Positions 35,914-44,032 of a DNA stretch of 47,207 nt are shown here, piece by piece. The stretch comes from an uncultured Bacteroides sp. GTDB taxonomy: Bacteria > Bacteroidota > Bacteroidia > Cytophagales > Cyclobacteriaceae. The translations under genes were made by a program, and so were the position numbers. The notes under the pieces were generated by a model that did not search any database, had not been told where the DNA came from, and saw nothing but the letters and a program-made list of their open reading frames with translations. The stretch is taken from assembly GCA_902168185.1 (NCBI GenBank), contig CABHOV010000031.1:1-47207 (forward strand). The letters run 5' to 3'. Position 1 is the first letter of the stretch. Every line of letters begins with the position of its first letter.

Positions 35914-36570
35914 ATGAAATTTTTCATTGACACTGCTAACCTGAACGAAATCAAAGAAGCCTATGATCTTGGCGTATTGGATGGAGTAACTACCAATCCT
36001 TCCCTGATGGCGAAAGAAGGTATTAAAGGCGCGGACAAAATTAAAGCTCACTACAAAGCTATCTGCGATATAGTTGACAATAACGTAAGTGCTGAAGTGA
36101 TCGCTACTGATTTTGATACGATCATTAAAGAAGGTAAAGAACTTGCAAAGATCGATGATAAGATCGTGGTAAAAGTACCAATGATCAAGGATGGCGTAAA
36201 AGCAATCAAGAAATTTACAAGCGAAGGCATACGTACAAACTGTACACTGGTGTTTTCTGCAGGGCAAGCTATACTTGCTGCTAAAGCTGGTGCAAGTTAC
36301 GTGTCTCCTTTCGTAGGTCGTCTGGATGATATATCTCAGGATGGTCTTGAACTTATATCTCAGATCAGACTGATCTATGATAACTTCGCTTTCGACACTG
36401 AAATTCTCGCAGCATCTGTTCGCCATACGATGCACTTGATTCAATGTGCAGAGATCGGTTCTGATGTTGTTACATGTCCATTGAATGTAATCACAAGCTT
36501 ACTGAAACATCCATTAACGGATAGCGGATTAGAGAAATTCCTGGCTGACCATAAGAAGGTAAACGGGTAA
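35914..36570 (+). CDS. fsa: Fructose-6-phosphate aldolase / transaldolase (small type)
   Basis: A 218-residue class I aldolase of the transaldolase family, the short TalC/FSA type. It starts [16 protein letters not shown], has [13 protein letters not shown] (24-36), and the Schiff-base lysine is Lys87 in VVKVPM. Whether it acts as transaldolase (pentose phosphate pathway) or as fructose-6-phosphate aldolase cannot be told without residue-level comparison; most short proteins of this kind in bacteria are transaldolases. A long hairpin terminator follows. Confidence 0.92.
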   Translation: MKFFIDTANLNEIKEAYDLGVLDGVTTNPSLMAKEGIKGADKIKAHYKAICDIVDNNVSAEVIATDFDTIIKEGKELAKIDDKIVVKVPMIKDGVKAIKKFTSEGIRTNCTLVFSAGQAILAAKAGASYVSPFVGRLDDISQDGLELISQIRLIYDNFAFDTEILAASVRHTMHLIQCAEIGSDVVTCPLNVITSLLKHPLTDSGLEKFLADHKKVNG

Positions 36571-36589
36571 TTTTTGCTGTTCGCAGTTA

Positions 36590-36655
36590 AAAGGTTCATA
36601 GTTTAATGTTGAAATGATTAAGTTTAACGTTGAACTTTGAACCTTTCATTTTTTT
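36590..36655 (+). terminator. Long hairpin terminator / repeat-like element
   Basis: A 21-bp stem with one mismatch and two G-T pairs: 36590-36610 with 36626-36646 (outer AAAGGTTCA/TGAACCTTT), a 15-base loop and the tail CATTTTTTT. The words GTTGAAC and TTGAACCTTT resemble GTTCAAAGTTCAA-type intergenic repeats that I remember from related genomes, so it may be one copy of a dispersed element acting as terminator. Confidence 0.75.
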
Positions 36656-36666
36656 AAAGCTTCAGT

Positions 36667-37380
36667 ATGTTTTCAAACGATCCGGTAGTAAGCGTTCAGG
36701 ACGCCAGCATTTTTCAAGATCACAACACCATCTTAAGTGATCTCAACTTTAACATTGAAAAAGGAGAATTTGTATACCTGGTGGGTCGTACCGGATCCGG
36801 AAAATCATCGTTGCTGAAAACACTCTATGCAGACCTTCTGCTCAGGTTGGGAGATATACATGTTGCCGGTTTCGGCATTCGTGGTATCCGGCCGGCCCAG
36901 GTTCCATTGCTTCGCAGAAAGCTTGGTATAATCTTCCAGGATTTTCAATTACTGAACGATCGCAGTGTCGCTGAGAATCTCATCTTCGTAATGAAAGCCA
37001 CCGGCTGGAAAGACAGTACAAAGATGAAGGCACGCATGAATGAAGTGTTGATGAACGTTGGCCTTGGTTCTATCGAAAAGAAAATGCCACATCAACTTTC
37101 CGGTGGAGAACAGCAACGTGTAGTGATCGCTCGAGCACTCATCAACGAGCCGATGATATTGCTGGCCGATGAACCTACCGGGAATCTCGATCCGGAAGTA
37201 TCACAAGGTATATTGAAAATATTTCAGCAGATCAACAAGAGCGGCACAGCTATACTCATGGCAACGCATAGCTATAACCTCATTAAAAAATATCCGGCAA
37301 GGGTGTTAAAATGCGAAGATGGCAGAGTTATAGACTCGGCAAAGGAACCGTTTGAGCTGGCAACCGAAAGTTCCAACTAG
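36667..37380 (+). CDS. ftsE: Cell-division ABC ATPase FtsE
   Basis: A 237-residue ATP-binding cassette protein: Walker [10 protein letters not shown] (40-48), Q-loop IIFQDFQLL, signature LSGGEQQR (144-151), Walker [13 protein letters not shown] (164-175), H-loop MATHS. The best fit is FtsE, which with FtsX controls peptidoglycan hydrolases at the division site. FtsX is not adjacent; in this phylum the two genes are often apart. A LolD/MacB-type export ATPase is the alternative. Confidence 0.85.
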   Translation: MFSNDPVVSVQDASIFQDHNTILSDLNFNIEKGEFVYLVGRTGSGKSSLLKTLYADLLLRLGDIHVAGFGIRGIRPAQVPLLRRKLGIIFQDFQLLNDRSVAENLIFVMKATGWKDSTKMKARMNEVLMNVGLGSIEKKMPHQLSGGEQQRVVIARALINEPMILLADEPTGNLDPEVSQGILKIFQQINKSGTAILMATHSYNLIKKYPARVLKCEDGRVIDSAKEPFELATESSN

Positions 37381-37405
37381 ACTTATTTTCACTGATTATA
37401 GCTAA

Positions 37406-37423
37406 AAGTATATCTATATACTT
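37406..37423. repeat. TATA-rich inverted repeat at a convergent gene end
   Basis: AAGTATAT (37406-37413), CT, ATATACTT (37416-37423). It covers the stop codon of the minus-strand gene ending at 37414 and lies 25 bases after the ftsE stop. No T-run. Confidence 0.6.
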
Positions 37424-37932
37424 GTTGACTTCTTGTCTTTCTCCTGAGCTTTATAACCTTTCTCCAAAGAGTGTAGTTGCTGATTAAGCAAATCTATTCT
37501 CACCAATAAATTCAGCACAAGCGCGTCTTTTACTTTCTGGCTTGGACGCGTATGCATTTCTTCTTTCAAAACCAGGTACATGGCTTCCAGCTGTTGGAAG
37601 TCTTGAGTGAAACCGTTCAATCCTTCGCTCTTTTGAAACTCGTCGATCATCTCAACCTTTTGCGAGATCTGCTCCACATAAAACGCTTCTACATCGGTAA
37701 ATTCTTTCAAGGCTATATCCGAGTTCGCAGGCTTCTCCCCTCCTTTCGGTATCAACAGGTATACTGACAGCACCATGAAGATCACGGCAGCGGCACGCCA
37801 CAAGGTGAGTGAATTCCACCAGCCACCCCGTTGTAAGCCAACCGAAGCCTCTACATTTTTCCAAATCTTGTCCGAAGGCTCCTGGTCATCAAAAGCACTT
37901 CTGTTCTGACGGACGAAATCTTCTATTTTCAT
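37414..37932 (-). CDS. Probable membrane anti-sigma factor
   Basis: A 172-residue protein. The cytoplasmic N-terminus (1-44) is acidic (MKIEDFVRQNRSAFDDQEPS...), a membrane helix follows (about 45-62, LWRAAAVIFMVLSVYLLIP), and the periplasmic part (63-172) is a long alpha-helical hairpin (QISQKVEMIDEFQKSEG, then FQQLEAMYLVLKEEMHTRPS). It is the downstream neighbour of the ECF sigma factor gene, 40 bases away, which together with the single-pass layout makes anti-sigma factor the best call. The usual zinc-binding HxxxCxxC motif of anti-sigma domains is absent. Confidence 0.75.
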   Translation of the reverse strand: MKIEDFVRQNRSAFDDQEPSDKIWKNVEASVGLQRGGWWNSLTLWRAAAVIFMVLSVYLLIPKGGEKPANSDIALKEFTDVEAFYVEQISQKVEMIDEFQKSEGLNGFTQDFQQLEAMYLVLKEEMHTRPSQKVKDALVLNLLVRIDLLNQQLHSLEKGYKAQEKDKKSTSI

Positions 37933-37972
37933 AACGCTTAAATTTATAGTGTGTGGTGTGAAAAATATATAC

Positions 37973-38503
37973 TCAGTTTTGAATCTCTTTTCCTAAAAAC
38001 TCGCGCAGTTTTGCTTTTGCCCGGTTGAGTTGTGACTTGGATGTTGATTCTGTGATACCCATGATCTCCGCTATTTCCTGGTGATCGTATCCTTCCAGTA
38101 AATATAGCGAGAGTACCGATCGATAACCATCCGGCAATTGCCCGATGGCGCGCTTTACACGCTCAACCGTAAGTTCATCACCATATTCTACCGGTGCTTC
38201 CTCCTCGGCAACATCCCAGCGATCATCCTCTGGTATGGATTCGTGTTTGCGCTTATTCAAAACATTAATCGCTTTGTTTACCACAATGCGCTTGAGCCAC
38301 GCCCCGAAAGCAGAATCGCCACGATAGCTTTCAAGGCTTTTAAACGCACTGATGAAAGCCTCTTGCAACGCGTCTGCTGCATCATCCTGATTGCCGGTGA
38401 TTCTATACCCAACATTGAACATGGCCTTCGAGTAAAGCTTATACAGCCTGTAATGAGCATCACGATCACCCGCCTTACAGCGCGCGATCAACTCTTCCTG
38501 CAT
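37973..38503 (-). CDS. ECF-family RNA polymerase sigma factor
   Basis: A 176-residue sigma-70 factor with only regions 2 and 4. Region 2 (about 10-75) includes DAADALQEAFISAFKSLES and FGAWLKRIVVNKAINVLNKR. Region 4 (about 115-170) includes LPDGYRSVLSLYLLEGYDHQ and the helix-turn-helix EIAEIMGITESTSKSQLNRA. The ATG at 38503 gives the usual start (MQEELIARCKAGDRDA); a TTG seven codons upstream is less likely. With the following membrane protein it forms a sigma/anti-sigma unit that probably responds to an envelope signal. The regulon cannot be told. Confidence 0.94.
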   Translation of the reverse strand: MQEELIARCKAGDRDAHYRLYKLYSKAMFNVGYRITGNQDDAADALQEAFISAFKSLESYRGDSAFGAWLKRIVVNKAINVLNKRKHESIPEDDRWDVAEEEAPVEYGDELTVERVKRAIGQLPDGYRSVLSLYLLEGYDHQEIAEIMGITESTSKSQLNRAKAKLREFLGKEIQN

Positions 38504-38630
38504 GTTCAATACCAATGTCTCCAAGCGTAATTATCGTCTTCGTATAGGAAAGACAAGGTAGAAAGAAAAGGGTTGCATGACGATACCGTTAAACCTTAAC
38601 GTTACTCGTGATCCGAAGCAACCACCAATG

Positions 38631-39446
38631 CTACTTAACAATATTGAGGGGATTCTTCAGACCGGAGTATTCGATGAGTTCGACTCCGGCACTACCGATG
38701 AACATTTTAGCATCGATCTTCAGGGGAATACGATTCTTGTCGTCTGAGAACCAGGCAGTAATGGAATTCTCGCCATCGAACAACTCGTTCTTGGGCATAA
38801 CCGGCTTGAAAACCAACGCCCTCACTTTACCAACCTTGAGCTTGACGTTCTGTTTTCCCTGATATATAATTTTCAGCTTATAAAATTCATCTTCAAAAAA
38901 ACCTGTGATCGTTACGGTATCTTTTACTTTAAGTTTGGAAAAGTCCATCACACGGAGGTAAAGAAATCCTCCGATCATATCGCGCACATGCGCAGGCGCT
39001 TCATAAAATTTAGGCTCCTTGAATTTACCGGTTTTCTTATCTATAGTTTTCACTTCGATCTTTCTATTCTCATGATCGAAGTTTGTCCACTCGTCTTTTT
39101 TATAGCGTCCCTCGCGAATTCTTCTGTAAAATTGATGCGGCACCAAAGCAACCGTATCTATATAGGCTCCCCATTTATCATCGACATCGGAAACCCAGTT
39201 CACCATGCCGACAGTTTTGCCTTCAACATCCACTTTAAAACAATGACGGTCATTCATTTTATAGTAAGTCGGGGCAATGGTGGCACTACCTTTTCCTACA
39301 GTAAAAATTCCGTACGTCATTTTAAAGCGAATGACTTCACCCCGAGTGAAACTTTCGTTTCTCACGGTTGGGTACATCTCACTTTTTTCGCCTATAAAGC
39401 CCGAAAGAACTGAGATCAAAAAAAATCCAAAGGCCAACTTTTTCAT
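38631..39446 (-). CDS. DUF3108 family exported protein
   Basis: A 271-residue protein with a signal peptide (about 1-18) and a beta-rich DUF3108 domain (ESFTRGEVIRFKMTYGIFTV, VGMVNWVSDVDDKWGAYID, KVGKVRALVFKPVMP, ITAWFSDDKNRIPLKIDAKM). The final part, FSDDKNRIPLKI followed by VELIEYSG, is typical of the family. DUF3108 proteins are periplasmic with unknown function, and a lipocalin-like beta fold is often suggested. Transcribed on its own, downstream of no other gene. Confidence 0.85.
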   Translation of the reverse strand: MKKLAFGFFLISVLSGFIGEKSEMYPTVRNESFTRGEVIRFKMTYGIFTVGKGSATIAPTYYKMNDRHCFKVDVEGKTVGMVNWVSDVDDKWGAYIDTVALVPHQFYRRIREGRYKKDEWTNFDHENRKIEVKTIDKKTGKFKEPKFYEAPAHVRDMIGGFLYLRVMDFSKLKVKDTVTITGFFEDEFYKLKIIYQGKQNVKLKVGKVRALVFKPVMPKNELFDGENSITAWFSDDKNRIPLKIDAKMFIGSAGVELIEYSGLKNPLNIVK

Positions 39447-39559
39447 ACTGCTTTTTCAAATTTACGCAAAGCAATTTATTGACACGTAAACGCTATGTTA
39501 AATTCAAAGGATGTGCCAACCCTGATATGTTGGCACAAATCCTCAAATTTCAGCATTCA

Positions 39560-40372
39560 TTAAACTGAAACATTGTTTTCACGCAATGCATCATTCAATG
39601 ATGTTTTCTTGTCAGTACTCTCCTTGCGTTTTCCAATGATCAATGCACAGGGTACATGAAAATCGCCCGCAGGAAATTTCTTGCTATAGGAGCCTGGTAT
39701 AACTACAGAACGCTCAGGTACATAATTTTTATATTCAACAGGCTCAGAACCAGTAACATCAATGATCTTTGAACTTGCTGTTAAAACTACATTAGCGCCC
39801 AGCACAGCTTCCTTGCCAATGCGCACACCTTCTACAATGATACAGCGTGACCCAATAAAGGCATTATCTTCCACAATTACAGGCGCGGCTTGCACCGGCT
39901 CGAGCACACCTCCTATACCAACACCACCGCTGAGGTGAACATTTTTGCCGATCTGTGCACAGCTTCCTACGGTTGCCCACGTATCTACCATGGTACCTTC
40001 ATCAACATACGCACCTATATTTACATATGAAGGCATCATGATCACGCCTCTGTTCACGAAAGACCCGTGACGTGCAATAGCATGAGGCACAACGCGAACG
40101 CCAAGCTCTTTATAGTTACGTTTTAGTTTAATCTTATCGTGAAACTCGAATGGCCCTACTTCGATCGTCTCCATTTGTTGAATCGGAAAATAAAGTATCA
40201 CCGCCTTCTTAACCCACTCATTTACTTGCCAACCGTTCGCAGTAGGTTCTGCTACACGAAGTTCTCCTTTGTCTAATTTTTCTACGACTGAACGGATAGC
40301 ATCCTGTGTTTCGGATGACTGAAGAAGTGAACGGTCTTCCCAGGTTTTTTCGATGAGTTGTTTCAATTCCAT
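39560..40372 (-). CDS. dapD: Tetrahydrodipicolinate N-succinyltransferase
   Basis: A 270-residue left-handed beta-helix acyltransferase. The helical N-terminus is followed by hexapeptide repeats (about 100-230, with MMPSYVNIGAYVDEGTMVDT, GGVGIGGVLEPVQAAPVIVE, GANVVLTASSKIIDVTG). It transfers succinyl from succinyl-CoA to tetrahydrodipicolinate in the diaminopimelate/lysine pathway that supplies peptidoglycan. It is divergent from the glycosyltransferase at 40393, with only 20 bases between the start codons. Confidence 0.96.
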   Translation of the reverse strand: MELKQLIEKTWEDRSLLQSSETQDAIRSVVEKLDKGELRVAEPTANGWQVNEWVKKAVILYFPIQQMETIEVGPFEFHDKIKLKRNYKELGVRVVPHAIARHGSFVNRGVIMMPSYVNIGAYVDEGTMVDTWATVGSCAQIGKNVHLSGGVGIGGVLEPVQAAPVIVEDNAFIGSRCIIVEGVRIGKEAVLGANVVLTASSKIIDVTGSEPVEYKNYVPERSVVIPGSYSKKFPAGDFHVPCALIIGKRKESTDKKTSLNDALRENNVSV

Positions 40373-40392
40373 TATATTAGTTTTAAATCGAC

Positions 40393-41547
40393 ATGCAAGA
40401 AAGAAAAAAAAGAAGAATAGTCATTGCCTCCGTGCTGAAACCAGTTGATGACACGCGCATGTTTGAGAAAATTGGCAAGAGTCTGGCAGAAACTGCGCGA
40501 TTTGATATTCATATTTTTGGATACCCTTCCGGAAAAATTCCGCAAACTTCCGATACTGATATAACGCTGCATGCTTCACAACCTTTCGGGCGACTTGGTA
40601 TCAGGCGGTTGACACAACCGTTGAAGATTTTGAAAAAGATACTTCGGCTGAAGCCTGAACTGTTAATCATTACCACACATGAACTTCTCTTTATAGCATT
40701 TTTTATTAAGCTGCTGACGAAATGCTGTCTGCTGTATGATGTGCAGGAAAATTATTACCGGAACATTCTCTATACCAATGCATACCCCCGTATGGTGCGT
40801 CCACTGCTGGCAGTATATGTAAGGATTAAGGAGATCATCTTTTCATCATGGATCGACTATTTTATAGTGGCTGAAACAGGATACACTTACGAGATTCCTT
40901 TTCTGAAAAACAAAAGCATCATCATCGAAAACAAGGTGAAGAGGCCTTCTGGTATACTTCCGAAAAAAAACACTATAGACCAAAATATACATCTTCTTTT
41001 TAGCGGAACGCTTGCTGAAACAACCGGAGTCTTTTCCGCTATAGCGTTAGCCAGGTCGCTATATATTGCTGAGCCTCGAATCAGGCTTACTATTATCGGC
41101 TATAGTCCGCAGGTAAAAATATTCAATCAGATCAAAAAAGAAATAGCAGGTGCGGATTTCATCCACCTGATTGGTGGCGACACACTGGTTCAACATTCGG
41201 AAATTTTGAAGGCAATTCAGCAAAGTGATTTTGGCATCATCGCGTATCCTCCGAACAAGTCAACCGAAAACTGTATTCCAACGAAACTATATGAATACCT
41301 GGGTTGTAAGCTTCCGATTCTCATGGTGAATCATCCACTCTGGGTAAAGCGCTGTCATCTATACCCTGCATGTATACCTGTAAATTTCAATGCTCCTGAT
41401 GTCTCGTCTATTCTTCTCCAAATGTCTTCCACAAAATTCTATATAACGACTCCTGAAGATGTATTCTGGGAAGAAGAAGCAGAGAAACTTGTAAACCTGG
41501 TTGACCACATCCTATTGATTCGTAACGACAAAAAGAATGTTTTCTAG
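40393..41547 (+). CDS. GT4-like glycosyltransferase
   Basis: A 384-residue GT-B-fold protein without a signal peptide. The N-terminal domain begins RIVIASVLKPVDDTRMFEKI. The C-terminal nucleotide-sugar domain has LLFSGTLAETTGVFSAI and CIPTKLYEYLGCKLPILMVN, where the E of LYEYLG is the usual donor-binding acid. It probably adds a sugar to a lipid- or membrane-linked acceptor. It overlaps the sulfotransferase by 11 bases, so the two likely modify the same glycan. Donor and acceptor are unknown. Confidence 0.85.
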   Translation: MQERKKRRIVIASVLKPVDDTRMFEKIGKSLAETARFDIHIFGYPSGKIPQTSDTDITLHASQPFGRLGIRRLTQPLKILKKILRLKPELLIITTHELLFIAFFIKLLTKCCLLYDVQENYYRNILYTNAYPRMVRPLLAVYVRIKEIIFSSWIDYFIVAETGYTYEIPFLKNKSIIIENKVKRPSGILPKKNTIDQNIHLLFSGTLAETTGVFSAIALARSLYIAEPRIRLTIIGYSPQVKIFNQIKKEIAGADFIHLIGGDTLVQHSEILKAIQQSDFGIIAYPPNKSTENCIPTKLYEYLGCKLPILMVNHPLWVKRCHLYPACIPVNFNAPDVSSILLQMSSTKFYITTPEDVFWEEEAEKLVNLVDHILLIRNDKKNVF

Positions 41548-42319
41548 AATGTATTATTACTTCCTATACCTCCGCACCTACCTGATCATTAAAAGAAAAC
41601 AGTTGCTGGATGCGGTTAGTCTTGCCAGAAAAAATAGCTATACTCCGTTTGTTATTCTCAGTGAACCTCGGTCTGGCTCTACCCTGCTTCATACCTATCT
41701 TAATTCACACACACAGATTAAATCGTATGGAGAAGTACTGCGTGAAAATCTGGAAGAACGTCCGGATAGAACGATCAAAGATCCTCTGAGTAAACTTGCC
41801 TTTAAGCCACATACTCCGGCACTGAAAGCGATTGGTTTAAAATTATTCTACGAGTATTATGAGCATCCGCTTTACGCGGAATCTTTTAAAAATGTTATTG
41901 ACCGAAAGGATATTAAAATTATACACTTGATCAGAAGAGATCCTTTGAAAGTATATACATCGTTGAAAATCGCTCAGAAGACGAACGTTTGGAGTACACT
42001 CAAGTCTGCTGACGCAAATAGAATTCAAAAAATCCAAATTGACTGCGAGGATTATACTTCCTTTTTAAAATCATATCTAAAGCACCAGCAACTTTTCTCT
42101 GCGATGTTTACGGATCATCCGTTACTTGAAATTGCCTATGAAGATCTTGCTAAAAATCCGGGACAAACGCTTTATACGGTACAGGAATTCCTGGGGGTTA
42201 AACCCAAAAAACTATTTAGCTTACTAAAAAAACAAAATCCCGACTCCTTGCAATCACTCGTTGTTAACTATGATGAAGCAGTAAAACTAACACACGAGTT
42301 ATACCTATCTAAACTATAA
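41537..42319 (+). CDS. PAPS-dependent sulfotransferase
   Basis: A 260-residue soluble protein with the sulfotransferase PAPS loops: 5'-phosphosulfate loop FVILSEPRSGSTLLHTYL (38-55) and 3'-phosphate region IIHLIRRDPLKVYTSLKIA (about 128-146, with Arg and Ser). The family moves sulfate from 3'-phosphoadenylylsulfate to a hydroxyl or amine of a glycan, lipid or protein. The gene overlaps the glycosyltransferase; an ATG at 41549 just after that stop is an alternative start. Sulfation of the glycan made by its partner is an inference. Confidence 0.85.
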   Translation: MFSRMYYYFLYLRTYLIIKRKQLLDAVSLARKNSYTPFVILSEPRSGSTLLHTYLNSHTQIKSYGEVLRENLEERPDRTIKDPLSKLAFKPHTPALKAIGLKLFYEYYEHPLYAESFKNVIDRKDIKIIHLIRRDPLKVYTSLKIAQKTNVWSTLKSADANRIQKIQIDCEDYTSFLKSYLKHQQLFSAMFTDHPLLEIAYEDLAKNPGQTLYTVQEFLGVKPKKLFSLLKKQNPDSLQSLVVNYDEAVKLTHELYLSKL

Positions 42320-42353
42320 ATACCAGATCGTCATCATCGTGACGATCTGGTAT
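42320..42353. terminator. Hairpin between sulfotransferase and tonB
   Basis: A perfect 14-bp stem ATACCAGATCGTCA (42320-42333) with 42340-42353 around a 6-base loop, right after the sulfotransferase stop and before the convergent TonB gene. No long T-run, so efficiency is uncertain. Confidence 0.65.
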
Positions 42354-42377
42354 ATCTATATCTATTAGTTAATTAAT

Positions 42378-43184
42378 TTATTTTGCTAACTGGAATTTGA
42401 TTGGCAGCGTCATCCGTACAGAAACGGGGCGATGATTCTGCACACCCGACTTCCATTGAGACAGCAACGAAATGACACGTTCGGCTTCTTTGTCACATTC
42501 CGCGCTAATACCACGTACTGTTTTTACATCTACAACTTTCCCTTCACTGTTGACAACAAAACTTACATATACTGTCCCCTCTATACCAAGACGTCTCGCA
42601 CTGGCAGGATATCTGACTTTACGTTTTATGAACTCGTACAGCGCATCCAGGCCACCATCATAAGCAGGCATTATTTCGCAAATAGTTACCGGACTCGTAG
42701 GAGCAGATAAATCGGAAGGAAGCTCTACTACTCCTTGATCAGTACCTGTATACGGAGTCGTTTCTCCGTTACCGGCATCATCGCCAGTATGGGCCGATGT
42801 TACTATATCAGCATTCGTTGGTATAATCGTTTCAACCTCAGCGGTTGTAACTTGAACTTGAAGATTATCGCTTACCGCAGCGGCAGCAGTCTGACGTACT
42901 TGTGGTTGTGGTGGCAGCGGCTCTGGAATATAGGGCTTCTGTTCAAATACTATAATCTCATCTTCCGTGTCAATTGGTTTTGGATTGGCCACTATATCTT
43001 CACTCATGAAGGATGATAGTATAGGTATAATAAATACCAGTATAGATAACCCTATACTTACTGAAAAACCTGTTACCAGATTATTTGAGTAAGACTTCCT
43101 TACTTCATAGGCACCATACGCTTTGTTACGATTCTCAAACACCAGATCATCCCAGTCGTTGATTGCAAAGGTTTCTGTTTTCAT
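42378..43184 (-). CDS. TonB-family energy transducer
   Basis: A 268-residue protein that starts DWDDLVFENRNKAYGAYEVR (10-29), the conserved start of TonB proteins in this phylum. Then come one membrane helix (about 37-58), a proline-rich periplasmic stretch (PYIPEPLPPQPQ), a Thr/Asp-rich linker, and a C-terminal TonB domain (about 172-268) with YPASARRLGIEGTVYVSFVV. It connects the proton-driven ExbBD motor with outer-membrane receptors such as the one at 27994. exbB and exbD are not adjacent. Confidence 0.92.
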   Translation of the reverse strand: MKTETFAINDWDDLVFENRNKAYGAYEVRKSYSNNLVTGFSVSIGLSILVFIIPILSSFMSEDIVANPKPIDTEDEIIVFEQKPYIPEPLPPQPQVRQTAAAAVSDNLQVQVTTAEVETIIPTNADIVTSAHTGDDAGNGETTPYTGTDQGVVELPSDLSAPTSPVTICEIMPAYDGGLDALYEFIKRKVRYPASARRLGIEGTVYVSFVVNSEGKVVDVKTVRGISAECDKEAERVISLLSQWKSGVQNHRPVSVRMTLPIKFQLAK

Positions 43185-43323
43185 AATTCAGGCGGTTTAG
43201 TAAAAGATTTATTTATACTTAAAATCCGCCTCCCGGAAGAAGGTCACATAAATTTTAAAATTATTTTAAACAGAGATTTATAGAGCTTCCTTTAAAAAGA
43301 ATAAAAATTATCCTAAATAATTT

Positions 43324-43339
43324 TTTAGACTAGCCTAAA
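43324..43339. promoter_or_regulatory. Operator candidate of the metal regulator (DtxR/MntR box)
   Basis: TTTAGACTAGCCTAAA is a 16-base palindrome with one mismatched pair. It contains TTAGACTAGCCTAA, close to the classical DtxR box core TTAGGTTAGCCTAA, and ends four bases before the -7 box at 43344. A bound repressor would block RNA polymerase, giving autoregulation of the operon. Confidence 0.72.
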
Positions 43340-43343
43340 CTTA

Positions 43344-43351
43344 TATTTTTG
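43344..43351 (+). promoter_or_regulatory. -7 box of the metal-uptake operon
   Basis: TATTTTTG matches TAnnTTTG exactly. Transcription would start near 43357, leaving a leader of about 16 bases with AAGG just before the ATG at 43374. Confidence 0.6.
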
Positions 43352-43373
43352 TAATACCGTTAAACACTCAAGG

Positions 43374-44030
43374 ATGCTGAGTTATACCGAAGAAAACTAC
43401 CTCAAAGCCATTTACCACTTGTCTGACAGTGGCGCAAAAGCTGTATTGACCAGCGAGATCGCTGAAACCATGAATACAAAAGCAGCTTCCGTAACAGACA
43501 TGATTAAAAAGCTGTCGAACAAGAACCTCATCGCATATGAGAAGTATTATGGTGTAAAGATTACCAAGCAAGGAAGAACGGAAGCCTTGATGGTGGTACG
43601 CAAACACCGCTTGTGGGAAACGTTCCTGGTGCAGAAACTTCAATTCAGTTGGGATGAGGTACACGATGTAGCAGAACAACTTGAACATATTCAGTCGACA
43701 TTATTAATAGAGAAGCTGGATGAGTTCCTGGAATATCCAACCGTGGATCCGCATGGCCACCCGATCCCCGACAAGAGTGGAAAAATCCTTGAAGTAAGGC
43801 AGATACCACTCTCCGAATGCTCGGGCAGAAAGAAAATTATAGTGCGGTCAGTTAAACATGGCTCGCCTTCATTCTTGCAGTATCTGAGTAAAATCGGAGT
43901 ATATATAGGTGCTGGCATTTCCATTTTAGATAAAGTGGAGTTTGATGGTTCCCTTGAAATTATGATCGATGCCAAGAAAAAAGTATTCATCTCGCGCGAA
44001 GCCGCGCAAAACTTATTAGTAACTGAATAA
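43374..44030 (+). CDS. DtxR/MntR-family metal-dependent repressor
   Basis: A 218-residue regulator: N-terminal winged helix (1-70, SEIAETMNTKAASVTDMIKK), dimerisation/metal-binding domain (71-140) and a C-terminal FeoA/SH3-like domain (145-218). Predicted ligands are His78 and Glu82 (RKHRLWE), His97, Glu101, Glu104 and His105 (VHDVAEQLEH). The Glu at position 101, where DtxR has a cysteine, is as in MntR and favours manganese. Asn8 replaces the Met/Asp of the classical site. It heads the transport operon and probably represses it through the palindrome at 43324. The next gene starts two bases after its stop. Confidence 0.93.
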   Translation: MLSYTEENYLKAIYHLSDSGAKAVLTSEIAETMNTKAASVTDMIKKLSNKNLIAYEKYYGVKITKQGRTEALMVVRKHRLWETFLVQKLQFSWDEVHDVAEQLEHIQSTLLIEKLDEFLEYPTVDPHGHPIPDKSGKILEVRQIPLSECSGRKKIIVRSVKHGSPSFLQYLSKIGVYIGAGISILDKVEFDGSLEIMIDAKKKVFISREAAQNLLVTE

Positions 44031-44032
44031 TT

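Noticed and set aside
35818-36444. A 208-codon open frame on the minus strand
   Set aside because: It lies antisense to the transaldolase gene, is rich in Cys/Tyr/Phe/His with no family resemblance, and the plus-strand gene is certain.
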